Source: Verrucomicrobiales bacterium (lineage in GTDB: Bacteria > Verrucomicrobiota > Verrucomicrobiia > Limisphaerales > UBA1100). From it: 6,359 bases of DNA. The stretch spans positions 3,070 to 9,428 of the forward strand of contig PBPF01000029.1 of the NCBI GenBank assembly GCA_002724615.1. Reading direction: 5' to 3'. Of the stretch, positions 1 to 5,949 are shown piece after piece. Under the pieces are notes generated by a model, which saw nothing but the letters and a program-made list of their open reading frames with translations, was not told the DNA's origin and ran no database searches. Within the stretch, counting starts at the first letter, position 1. Each line of letters starts with the position of its first letter. The translations under genes were made by a program, and so were the position numbers.

Positions 1-1
1 T

Positions 2-496
2 GGCCACGAGTTGACGCTCAATGCTGACAGCTATACCGCCACCGATGATACACTGATCCCAACCGGCAAAATTGATCCGGTCGCAGGCACGGCACTGGAC
101 TTTCGTACGCCCCATGTGATCGGTGATCGTATCCCAGATAAGGACGCTACGAAGACTGAGGACTGCAAGACATCCACGCTGGGCTACGACCATAACTTCG
201 TTCTAAATAAGGCCAATCCCGGTGAGATGAGCCTGGCTGCAGTGCTGAAGGATCCGGGTAGCGGGCGAATTCTGGAAATTCGGACTATGGAGCCGGGCAT
301 CCAGTTCTACAGCGGTAATTTCCTCAAGGGCCAAAAGGGGACAGGCGGGCGGACCTATCCTTTCCGTGGCGCGCTTTGCTTGGAGACACAGCATTTTCCC
401 GACTCGGTCAACCACTCCAACTTTCCTACGACCATCCTGAAGGCAGGGGAAAACTACCAAACTTCGACCATCCACAAGTTTAAAGTGGCTGAGTAG
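2..496 (+). CDS. galM: Aldose 1-epimerase (galactose mutarotase), C-terminal part; 5' end outside window
   Basis: The enzyme interconverts alpha and beta anomers of aldoses such as galactose or glucose, feeding the Leloir pathway or general sugar use. Only the last 164 residues are present, about half of a typical 340-370 aa protein; the reading frame is open to the left edge, so a TTG at 11 is not the real start. Family blocks visible in order are LIPTG (fragment residues 18-22), a VAGTALDF block (27-34), GYDHNFVL (61-68, sugar-binding Asp), an EPGIQFYSGNFL block (97-108) and LCLETQHFPD (125-134). In the last block Glu128 sits where the family's catalytic base Glu lies; the catalytic His lies upstream of the window. 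No signal peptide can be judged. It reads towards the SRP RNA gene, and its stop is 10 nt before the candidate promoter of that RNA. I see no separate terminator for it. The family call is firm; substrate is inferred. Confidence 0.93.
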   Translation, partial: GHELTLNADSYTATDDTLIPTGKIDPVAGTALDFRTPHVIGDRIPDKDATKTEDCKTSTLGYDHNFVLNKANPGEMSLAAVLKDPGSGRILEIRTMEPGIQFYSGNFLKGQKGTGGRTYPFRGALCLETQHFPDSVNHSNFPTTILKAGENYQTSTIHKFKVAE

Positions 497-505
497 CGGA
501 TTTGC

Positions 506-534
506 TTGCCGCCCATGGCTGGCGTCGGCAGAAT
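506..534 (+). promoter_or_regulatory. Candidate sigma70-type promoter for the SRP RNA (and possibly dnaX operon)
   Basis: A -35-like TTGCCG (506-511) and a -10-like CAGAAT (529-534) are separated by exactly 17 bases; each matches 4 of 6 consensus positions. Transcription would start near 541-542, about 5 bases before the predicted first paired base of the SRP RNA at 547. Position and spacing fit well, but hexamer matches of this quality occur by chance. Because the RNA gene touches dnaX, this promoter could also supply dnaX-ybaB-recR through readthrough. Confidence 0.4.
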
Positions 535-546
535 CAACCCGAGTTT

Positions 547-638
547 GCCAGGGCCCATGGAATGCGGGCTTGCGAATCCCGCCAGGGCCGGAAGGCAGCA
601 ACGGTAGCTTGATCTGCATCTGCCGTGGTCACCCTGGC
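547..638 (+). ncRNA. ffs: Signal recognition particle RNA, bacterial small type (4.5S RNA)
   Basis: This is the RNA scaffold of the signal recognition particle. It binds Ffh and FtsY to target membrane and secreted proteins co-translationally. The apical domain is diagnostic: the CCAGG block (582-586), a GGAA tetraloop (590-593) flanked by CC and GG, then AGCA (597-600) and GGTAGC (603-608) form the conserved Ffh-binding region. Pairing of the arms supports the ends: GCCAGGG (547-553) pairs perfectly with CCCTGGC (632-638); CCATGG (555-560) with CCGTGG (623-628, one wobble); ATGC (562-565) with GCAT (616-619). The resulting length of about 92 nt matches the small bacterial class, and I see no Alu domain. 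The exact mature ends are inferred from pairing and could include a few more bases. It lies directly upstream of dnaX, a conserved position also seen in Bacillus subtilis (scr-dnaX). Confidence 0.92.
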
Positions 639-645
639 TTTTTTT
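632..645 (+). terminator. Probable intrinsic terminator formed by SRP RNA 3' arm plus T7 tract
   Basis: The 3' strand of the closing helix of the SRP RNA (CCCTGGC, 632-638) is followed at once by seven T residues (639-645). The folded RNA with its GC-rich closing helix followed by U7 resembles a factor-independent terminator, although the helix encloses the whole RNA rather than a short loop. The dnaX ATG begins at 647, so complete termination here would leave dnaX without a transcript; partial readthrough or an RNA-processing role is likely. Confidence 0.5.
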
Positions 646-646
646 C

Positions 647-2329
647 ATGTCCTATCAGGTTATAGCACGCAAGTACCGGCCGCAAAGGTTTGCGGATGTG
701 GTGGGGCAGGAGCACGTCACCACCACGTTGGGTAACGCGATCGCCTCGGGGCGAATTGCGCATGCCTACTTGTTTGCGGGGCCGCGCGGCACCGGCAAAA
801 CCACTATCGCGCGCATTTTTGCCAAATGCCTGAATGCTACCGACGGGCCGGCGGTGGACTTTCCCGATGACGACGAACGCTGCCTCGAGATTACCGAGGG
901 CCGTTCAATGGATGTGCTGGAGATTGATGGTGCCAGTAATCGTGGCATCGACCAGATTCGCGAATTACGCGACACGGTCAACTATGCCCCCGCCGCCGCG
1001 CGTTTCAAGGTGTACATCATTGACGAGGTGCACATGCTAACCAAGGAGGCTTTCAATGCTCTTCTCAAGACGCTCGAGGAGCCACCTTCGCACGTGAAGT
1101 TCATGTTTGCCACCACCGAGCCCGAGCAGGTGCTGGCCACCATCCTCTCGCGTTGCCAACGTTTTGACCTCCGTCGTATTCCCGCCGCACTTATCGTTGA
1201 ACACATCGCCTCCATCGCGAAGAAGGAGAAAGTGAAAATTGATGACGCCGCTTTGCATGCCATTGCCCGCGGCGCGGATGGCGGCATGCGCGATGCTGAG
1301 TCCACGCTCGATCAGCTCATCAGTTTCTGCGGCGACTCCATTGCGGAGGGGGACGTCCTCTCGATGTTTGGCCTTGCTGCCAGGGGGCAGCTCCTTGAAC
1401 TGGCGGAGTTTGTTTTAAAAGGTGAAGAGGAAGCTGCTTTGCGGCAGTTCAATGAATTGGCAGCCGGCGGCAAGGAGTTGCGGCGTCTAGTGGCAGACCT
1501 GTTGGATCATTTTCGCAACTTGCTCGTCTACAATGTTTCGGGTGGAGACGTGAGCCTTATGGAAATCACCGAGTCGGAGAAGGAGGCGCTTGCCGCACAA
1601 TCCGAATTGGCCGACGCTGCCGCACTGGGTCGCATTCTTGAAGTGCTCACGGATTGCGAGATACGGCTGCGTGATGCCGCCTCAAAAAAAATTCTGGTCG
1701 AGGTCAGCTTGCTCAAGGCCGTGCAGGCCGCCGGCGCAATGAGCCTTGATGACGTACTCGATAAACTGCAGGAACTCCGCGGCGGATCCGCGCCTGCCAC
1801 AACCACCGCGCCAGCCAAGAAACCTGCTGCCAAGGTTCAGTCCGAGCCGGTCAAGCAAATCACCGTCGCGTCGCCACCTTCTTCTGCACCCGATGCTGGT
1901 TCCATCCAATCCCTATGGCCTGAACTGATCCGCGAAGCCAGCGACATTCAACCGTTTGCTGCCGGTTACCTTGACGAAGCCCATCCTGTGTCGCTTCAGG
2001 ATAACCAGCTTACCATTGGTTTTGCGGAAGAGTTTGAGGACGAACGAGAATTGGCGGACAATCCAAAGTTTCAAAAGACCCTTCAGTTGGCCATGGAAAA
2101 ACTTGGGCATCCAGGCATGGAGGTTCGAATAGTCCAAGCCGACCGGCCTGATGGATGGACGGGAACCCCAACACCCATCGAGCCTCCAGCCGGGCAGGAA
2201 ATCGCCGCACCCGCCCCGCCTCCGAAGGCTCCGGAAGGACCGATTGATATGGACGAATTTAAAAACGATCCCCTTATTCGCAAGGCGCTGGAAGTCTTCA
2301 AGGGACAAATTGTGGATGTGCGATCCTGA
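647..2329 (+). CDS. dnaX: DNA polymerase III subunit gamma/tau (clamp-loader ATPase)
   Basis: This is the ATPase subunit of the replicative clamp loader, which opens the beta clamp and loads it on primed DNA in the cytoplasm; full-length tau also ties the polymerase to the helicase. The protein has 560 aa, somewhat shorter than E. coli tau (643). The start is fixed by the canonical N-terminus MSYQVIARKYRP. Visible parts are Walker A GPRGTGKT (45-52), Walker B with DEVH (126-129), sensor 1 ATTEP (155-159) and the SRC arginine-finger motif (168-170). A helical collar (domain III) runs to about residue 365, followed by a Pro/Ala-rich linker (about 378-418), a tau C-terminal domain (about 420-500) and the terminal DPLIRKALEVF block. 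The usual four-Cys zinc module is eroded: three of the four positions are not Cys (last one at C79). An A8 run at codons 346-349 could cause frameshifting. No Shine-Dalgarno is visible, because the upstream bases are the SRP RNA end and T7. It ends in tandem stops TGA TAA, 8 nt before ybaB. Confidence 0.97.
   Translation: MSYQVIARKYRPQRFADVVGQEHVTTTLGNAIASGRIAHAYLFAGPRGTGKTTIARIFAKCLNATDGPAVDFPDDDERCLEITEGRSMDVLEIDGASNRGIDQIRELRDTVNYAPAAARFKVYIIDEVHMLTKEAFNALLKTLEEPPSHVKFMFATTEPEQVLATILSRCQRFDLRRIPAALIVEHIASIAKKEKVKIDDAALHAIARGADGGMRDAESTLDQLISFCGDSIAEGDVLSMFGLAARGQLLELAEFVLKGEEEAALRQFNELAAGGKELRRLVADLLDHFRNLLVYNVSGGDVSLMEITESEKEALAAQSELADAAALGRILEVLTDCEIRLRDAASKKILVEVSLLKAVQAAGAMSLDDVLDKLQELRGGSAPATTTAPAKKPAAKVQSEPVKQITVASPPSSAPDAGSIQSLWPELIREASDIQPFAAGYLDEAHPVSLQDNQLTIGFAEEFEDERELADNPKFQKTLQLAMEKLGHPGMEVRIVQADRPDGWTGTPTPIEPPAGQEIAAPAPPPKAPEGPIDMDEFKNDPLIRKALEVFKGQIVDVRS
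1684..1691 (+). promoter_or_regulatory. Candidate slippery run (A8) in dnaX, possible gamma-type product
   Basis: Eight consecutive A residues lie in the phase TCA AAA AAA ATT, giving an in-frame A_AAA_AAA heptamer equivalent in phase to the E. coli dnaX A_AAA_AAG site. A -1 shift would add 19 residues and stop at TGA 1747-1749 (about 367 aa). A +1 shift would add 16 residues and stop at TGA 1740-1742 (about 364 aa). Either product keeps the ATPase core but loses the last collar helix, the linker and the tau domains. Only a weak downstream hairpin (GGCC-GTGCA-GGCC, 1717-1729) and no Shine-Dalgarno-like stimulator are seen. Function is inferred. Confidence 0.35.
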
Positions 2330-2337
2330 TAAAAACA

Positions 2338-2652
2338 ATGGCTAGTTTAAATAAACTCATGAAGCAGGCCATGCGCGCCCAGCAACAGGCTGAGCAGGTG
2401 CAGGCAGAGATGTCCGAGCGCACGGTTGAAGCCACCAGCGGCGGTGGCGCAGTAAAGGTTGTGGCTCGTTGCGACGGCACCGTCCAATCCATCAAAGTCG
2501 ACCCAGAGGCACTCAGCCCTGACGACGCCGAGATGCTTGAGGATATGCTGCTCACCGCCATCAACAGTGCTATCTCACAGGGCCAGCAGGTGCAGCAGGC
2601 CGAAATGGCCAAGATCACCTCCGGCATGGGGTTGCCGGGCATGGGCATGTAA
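2338..2652 (+). CDS. ybaB: YbaB/EbfC family nucleoid-associated DNA-binding protein
   Basis: A small cytoplasmic protein of 104 aa, the normal family length. Homologues form dimers shaped like tweezers that bind DNA and coat the nucleoid. The N-terminal helix (about residues 5-28) is rich in Gln, Glu and Ala. It is followed by the family blocks VEATSGGGAVKV (30-41) and SIKVDPEAL (51-59), an acidic helix EMLEDMLLTAIN (65-76), and the Gly/Met-rich tail with the family pattern EMAKITSGMGLPGM (89-102). It starts 8 nt after dnaX and its TAA stop overlaps the recR ATG by one base (TAATG), so the three genes are almost surely co-transcribed. This dnaX-ybaB-recR order is widely conserved, and the family is linked to recombinational repair by this context. 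The leader is A-rich (ATAAAAACA) with no Shine-Dalgarno sequence. Confidence 0.95.
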   Translation: MASLNKLMKQAMRAQQQAEQVQAEMSERTVEATSGGGAVKVVARCDGTVQSIKVDPEALSPDDAEMLEDMLLTAINSAISQGQQVQQAEMAKITSGMGLPGMGM

Positions 2653-3254
2653 TGTCCGCCACGCTGCCGGAACCCGTCGTGGAACTGGTAGCCGCGCTGG
2701 GCCGGCTACCTGGCATCGGCCCACGTTCAGCGGAGCGACTGGCCTTGCACCTTGTGCAAAGTGAATCCGGTCAGGTTCAGCAATTGGCCGCCGCGCTTCT
2801 AAAGGCCCGGGAAAACATACAGCTTTGCGACACCTGTGGCGCACTTACAGAGCAGCAACCTTGCACCCTTTGCGGTGACGATCGCCGGGACTCCGCTATT
2901 CTCTGTGTGGTGGAAACTGCCGTGGACGTTATCAATGTCGACAAGTCCGGCGCGTTCAATGGACGTTACCATGTGTTGGGTGGCCGCATTTCGCCATTAA
3001 ACGGAGTGGAACCGGAGGATTTGCGCATTGCTCAACTTGAGCAACGCATTGAGCAGGGCGGGTTGGAGGAGGTGATCGTGGCGCTGGGAACTGATGTTGA
3101 AGGCGACGCGACAAGCGCCTACCTTGCACAGCTGTTGGCGGGTAGGGTGAAGGTTTCCCGCATTGCCCATGGGTTGCCCGCTGGTAGTGGACTGGAGTTT
3201 GCCGATCAACTGACTCTCAGCCATGCGCTGGAAGGGCGTCGCGAAATGAAATGA
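2652..3254 (+). CDS. recR: Recombination mediator protein RecR
   Basis: RecR works with RecO (and RecF) to load RecA on SSB-coated single-stranded DNA during gap repair, forming a ring that acts as a DNA clamp. The 200 aa length is standard. Domains in order: helix-hairpin-helix LPGIGPRSAERLALHL (residues 19-34); a C4 zinc finger with Cys59, Cys62, Cys71 and Cys74; a Toprim domain (about 82-176) with the VVET strand (Glu88), a YHVLGG block (106-111) and the acidic loop GTDVEGDATSAYLA (146-159); and the C-terminal Walker-like segment GLPAGSGLEFADQLTL (174-189) ending in ALEGRR (192-197). All expected key residues are present. Start and stop both overlap neighbours (TAATG with ybaB, ATGA with the HAD gene), indicating translational coupling. 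Confidence 0.97.
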   Translation: MSATLPEPVVELVAALGRLPGIGPRSAERLALHLVQSESGQVQQLAAALLKARENIQLCDTCGALTEQQPCTLCGDDRRDSAILCVVETAVDVINVDKSGAFNGRYHVLGGRISPLNGVEPEDLRIAQLEQRIEQGGLEEVIVALGTDVEGDATSAYLAQLLAGRVKVSRIAHGLPAGSGLEFADQLTLSHALEGRREMK

Positions 3255-3856
3255 TCCGCGTCGTGGCCTTCGACATCGGCAGGGTGCTGCTGGATTTTGA
3301 TTACGGCATATTCGTCCGCCGCATGGCACCGAGCACGCGACTGGATGTTTCCGCGCTGGATGCCCTTCTAAATCAGTCACCGCTGTTAGCCGCTTATGAA
3401 TCCGGCCAGATCGATTGTGCGAAGTTCTTCAGGAAAATCCAAGCGGACACGGGTTTCAATGGGACACAGGAGGAATTCTCCGCTTTGTTTGAGGAAATCT
3501 TTACACCGATTGATGCAATGATGGAATTGCACGCCCAAGTAGTGGCCTGTGGCATTCCCGCATGGACATTTTCTAACACCAATGCCATGGCCGTCCGCCA
3601 TATCAGCCGCGCCTATGAGTTTTGGGCACGATGCGCCGGCCATATCCTGTCACACGAGGTTGGCGCGTTGAAACCGGACGCGACCATCTACACCACACTT
3701 GAGTCAACAACGGAAGCAACCGGGTATGACATTGCTTACATTGATGACCTGCAGGATAATGTGGATGCTGCGCTGAAGCGGGGATGGAGTGCGGTGCGGT
3801 ACGAGAATCCAGAGCAGGCCCGTGTGGCATTCAGGAAGATGGGGATTGCGGTTTGA
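3251..3856 (+). CDS. HAD-superfamily phosphatase, YihX-like
   Basis: A probable cytoplasmic phosphatase of 201 aa. Motif I is FDIGRVLLD (residues 7-15), with Asp8 as expected nucleophile and Gly10 in place of the second Asp of the classic DxD. The same change occurs in YihX-type phosphatases (FDLGNV), so this looks like a subfamily feature and not damage. Motif II is FSNTN (Ser108), motif III is LKP (Lys141), and motif IV is IDDLQDNVDAA with Asp165 and Asp166. An alpha-helical cap of subclass I type lies between motifs I and II (about 20-90). E. coli YihX dephosphorylates alpha-glucose-1-phosphate; the substrate here cannot be read from sequence. The start overlaps the recR stop by 4 nt (ATGA), so it is translated from the dnaX-ybaB-recR message. 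Its stop abuts the stop of the convergent hydrolase gene. Confidence 0.88.
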   Translation: MIRVVAFDIGRVLLDFDYGIFVRRMAPSTRLDVSALDALLNQSPLLAAYESGQIDCAKFFRKIQADTGFNGTQEEFSALFEEIFTPIDAMMELHAQVVACGIPAWTFSNTNAMAVRHISRAYEFWARCAGHILSHEVGALKPDATIYTTLESTTEATGYDIAYIDDLQDNVDAALKRGWSAVRYENPEQARVAFRKMGIAV

Positions 3857-4615
3857 TCACTTGCGTGCGTGTGCCTGGAAGAATTTGAAAATTTCCGGCC
3901 AGTGACGGTTGACTATCCCAACGTGGCCGCCTCCTTTTTCCTCAATATACTTGATGGGGTTTCCCAGTTGCTTCATGCGCTTGACACAACCGCGGGCAAA
4001 AATGGGCCAGCAAACATTATCGGCGTCGCCCTGCACAAATACCACGGGCAGGTGCTTGGTTTTTTCCAAATCACGCTTTCCGCTAACAAGCCAAGGTGCG
4101 ATCGGTACCAGACCGGCCCAGAGGTTGCTGTGTTTGGAGGCGAGGTACAGCGTACCCGTGCCGCCCATGGAATGGCCACCAAGATAGATTCGCTTGGGAT
4201 CAATATTGAATTCTCGACGAACAATCGACAGCACGTTCATCACATCCATTTCACTTAGTTTGCCTTGGTTCTTGGCTGAATTTGGAAACATCTGTCCATG
4301 ACCACGGCTTCCATACCAGCCGGTACGATCGTAGCCCATTGGGCACACGACAAGGAAACCGTGTTTCTCTGCTTCATCCACGAGTCCCTGACTGCGGATG
4401 ATCTGTTGAGGGAAGCCAAACAGGCCATGCAGCATTACAAATAGCGGGGCTGCCTTTTTCTTGCTGTAGCTGGATGGGACAAACAGCGTGTAGTTCATCC
4501 GCTTACCCGCTTCTTTAAAAAAATACTCTCGATTTTGTATGCGATCGAGTGGCGCGGATTCGAGTAAGAGCGGCAGCAAGAGCAGTGCAGACAAGATGAG
4601 ATTTTTGCGCATCAT
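3857..4615 (-). CDS. Secreted alpha/beta hydrolase (esterase / PHB-depolymerase-like)
   Basis: A serine hydrolase predicted to act outside the cytoplasm. From the chosen start (252 aa) the N-terminus MMRKNLILSALLLLPLLL looks like a Sec signal peptide with likely cleavage after ESA; there is no lipobox Cys. Core motifs are oxyanion-hole MLHGLFGF, nucleophile elbow GGHSMGG (Ser149), acid in GDADN (Asp199 the likelier of two) and GGGHVG (His231), a complete triad. The fold resembles the polyhydroxybutyrate depolymerase, feruloyl esterase and dienelactone hydrolase group; the ester or peptide substrate is unknown. An in-frame ATG at 4657 would overlap the transporter stop by 10 nt and add 14 residues ahead of the signal peptide, so I prefer 4615 (or the next codon, 4612). 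It is the last gene of the leftward operon, 32 nt after the transporter. Confidence 0.85.
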   Translation of the reverse strand: MMRKNLILSALLLLPLLLESAPLDRIQNREYFFKEAGKRMNYTLFVPSSYSKKKAAPLFVMLHGLFGFPQQIIRSQGLVDEAEKHGFLVVCPMGYDRTGWYGSRGHGQMFPNSAKNQGKLSEMDVMNVLSIVRREFNIDPKRIYLGGHSMGGTGTLYLASKHSNLWAGLVPIAPWLVSGKRDLEKTKHLPVVFVQGDADNVCWPIFARGCVKRMKQLGNPIKYIEEKGGGHVGIVNRHWPEIFKFFQAHARK

Positions 4616-4647
4616 GTAAATTAGCAGCGGTTTGGTCTGTCGGCAAG

Positions 4648-5949
4648 TTACTGCCATTCAGGCCGGTTGATGCGTGACCGCACCTTCCAGTAAAACACCG
4701 TGGTCACCACGGCGAAGATGCCACCCAGTACGAGAAATACCTGCTGTGAGTTCATCTCGAATACCTGCTTGCAAGCTTGGAAAATGCCGATGCCCACCGC
4801 CTCAAACAAAGCCGCCATGGCTCCCGTGGTGCCGATGATGCGCCCGCGTGATTCGTCTGGTGCAAGTTTTTGTACCAATGCCTGAAGTGGCACGATGAAG
4901 AAACCGGCAAAAAGACCTGCGATCACAATAAATGTGACTACCAACCATATTTTATCCGGAAGGCTGCCAAGCACGAAGAAACAGATCGTTAGCCCGATTG
5001 CCCCGATGGGCACGAGGCGCGGCTGGATCTTGTGGCCCGAGATCCAGCCCGCGGTTAGGCTGCCTACGCCGATGGCCAGCCCCAGCGGCCCGAGCAGGTA
5101 GGTGCCTACCTGTTCTTCGTTGAGAGGCTGGCCGTTGATCGAGAGCACCGTCGTGTAGTCAGGCAGGATCAGCGTGACCATGTAGCCCATCAGGAAAAAC
5201 ACCGACCACAGGATGGCTAGAATGAACAGTGGTGTGCCTCCATGACGCATTTCACGCAGTGTGGATAAAAGAGGTGTGATGGGGTTAAAATGCAATTTGC
5301 CTTTAGGGTTGGCGGCTGGAAGCTTGGGCATCTGCTTCACAGCGATTAACCCGAGGATGGCCACCACTAACATCACCGTGCCCGGCAGCCAAAGCAGCCC
5401 ACCCGGAGATGTGGCTTCCGCATCCGGCCCGCGATAGGCCACGTAAAGGAAACCGGCAATCACCGTCGCGATGATTGCTGCCAGATTTGTCAGCATGTTG
5501 ATCAGCCCATTGGCGCGGCTCAGGTGCTTGGATTCTACAAGCTCAGGAATCAGTCCGTACTTGGCCGGGCTGAAGAACGCGCTCTGGATTCCCAGCAACA
5601 TCATTGCCAGTAGGCAAAGCCAGAAATTTTCCAGCCAGAATCCGGCGAGCGCCACCAGCGCGAAAAAGATCTCTACTTTTTTCACCCATACCGCCACTTC
5701 CTGTTTACTGCGTCGGTCCGCCACCTGTCCCGCGATCACACAGAACAGGAAGAACGGCACCACAAGGCAGTATGCCGGGTAAACTTGTCCCCCTTCGCCC
5801 AGCATTGCCGACCACATGCCCGCTGCCGCCAAGCCGTAGGTTAGAACTGTCTTTAGAAGAAAGTCGTTTGTCGCGCCGAGGAATTGCGTGATCGTTAACG
5901 AGAGAAAACCACGGCTGAACATTGAGCGTGAGGTGGGGGTGTCGCTCAT
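4648..5949 (-). CDS. MFS transporter, LplT (lysophospholipid transporter)-like
   Basis: An inner-membrane carrier of 433 aa with about 12 hydrophobic segments, typical of the Major Facilitator Superfamily. Motif A-like GQVADRRSKQEV lies at 74-85, in the loop after the second segment. The block FFSPAKYGLIPELV (125-138) followed by LSRANGL (143-149) matches LplT-type proteins, which flip lysophospholipids inward for re-acylation by the acyltransferase Aas. In the second half, FIVPLQALVQ with APDESRGR (351-370) is also typical of that group. No Aas acyltransferase domain is fused or adjacent here, so the substrate remains inferred. The start at 5949 is chosen because MSDTPTSRS precedes the first membrane helix and its ATGA overlaps the stop of the HD gene. 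Longer in-frame extension to 6171 is low-complexity, charged sequence lying over the HD gene and is not credible. Confidence 0.85.
   Translation of the reverse strand: MSDTPTSRSMFSRGFLSLTITQFLGATNDFLLKTVLTYGLAAAGMWSAMLGEGGQVYPAYCLVVPFFLFCVIAGQVADRRSKQEVAVWVKKVEIFFALVALAGFWLENFWLCLLAMMLLGIQSAFFSPAKYGLIPELVESKHLSRANGLINMLTNLAAIIATVIAGFLYVAYRGPDAEATSPGGLLWLPGTVMLVVAILGLIAVKQMPKLPAANPKGKLHFNPITPLLSTLREMRHGGTPLFILAILWSVFFLMGYMVTLILPDYTTVLSINGQPLNEEQVGTYLLGPLGLAIGVGSLTAGWISGHKIQPRLVPIGAIGLTICFFVLGSLPDKIWLVVTFIVIAGLFAGFFIVPLQALVQKLAPDESRGRIIGTTGAMAALFEAVGIGIFQACKQVFEMNSQQVFLVLGGIFAVVTTVFYWKVRSRINRPEWQ

Noticed and set aside
479..484. TTTAAA as a -10 element for the SRP RNA
   Set aside because: No -35-like hexamer lies at 16-18 bases upstream, and the start would fall well before the RNA; TTGCCG-17-CAGAAT fits the RNA end better.
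203..619. 138-aa open frame on the - strand over the mutarotase 3' end and SRP RNA
   Set aside because: It runs antisense through a recognised protein and a conserved RNA, and its translation has no family resemblance; it is a coding shadow.
511..638. Longer SRP RNA beginning at 511
   Set aside because: An outer pairing of 511-532 with 619-638 can be drawn, but it has mismatches and bulges and competes with the perfect 7-bp closing helix 547-553/632-638, which gives the normal small-class length.
1717..1729. GGCC-GTGCA-GGCC hairpin as a strong frameshift stimulator in dnaX
   Set aside because: Only 4 bp, starts 25 nt after the A run and such GC palindromes are common in this sequence; mentioned only as weak support.
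1913..2338. 141-aa open frame on the - strand over the 3' end of dnaX
   Set aside because: The + strand encodes the recognisable DnaX C-terminal domain; the antisense product has no coherent motif.
3869..4258. 129-aa open frame on the + strand opposite the hydrolase
   Set aside because: The opposite strand has a complete catalytic triad and signal peptide; this frame shows no recognisable domain.
4616..4657. Upstream ATG at 4657 for the secreted hydrolase
   Set aside because: It would place 14 extra residues before an otherwise clean signal peptide; the tandem ATG at 4615/4612 fits better, although coupling to the transporter stop keeps the alternative possible.
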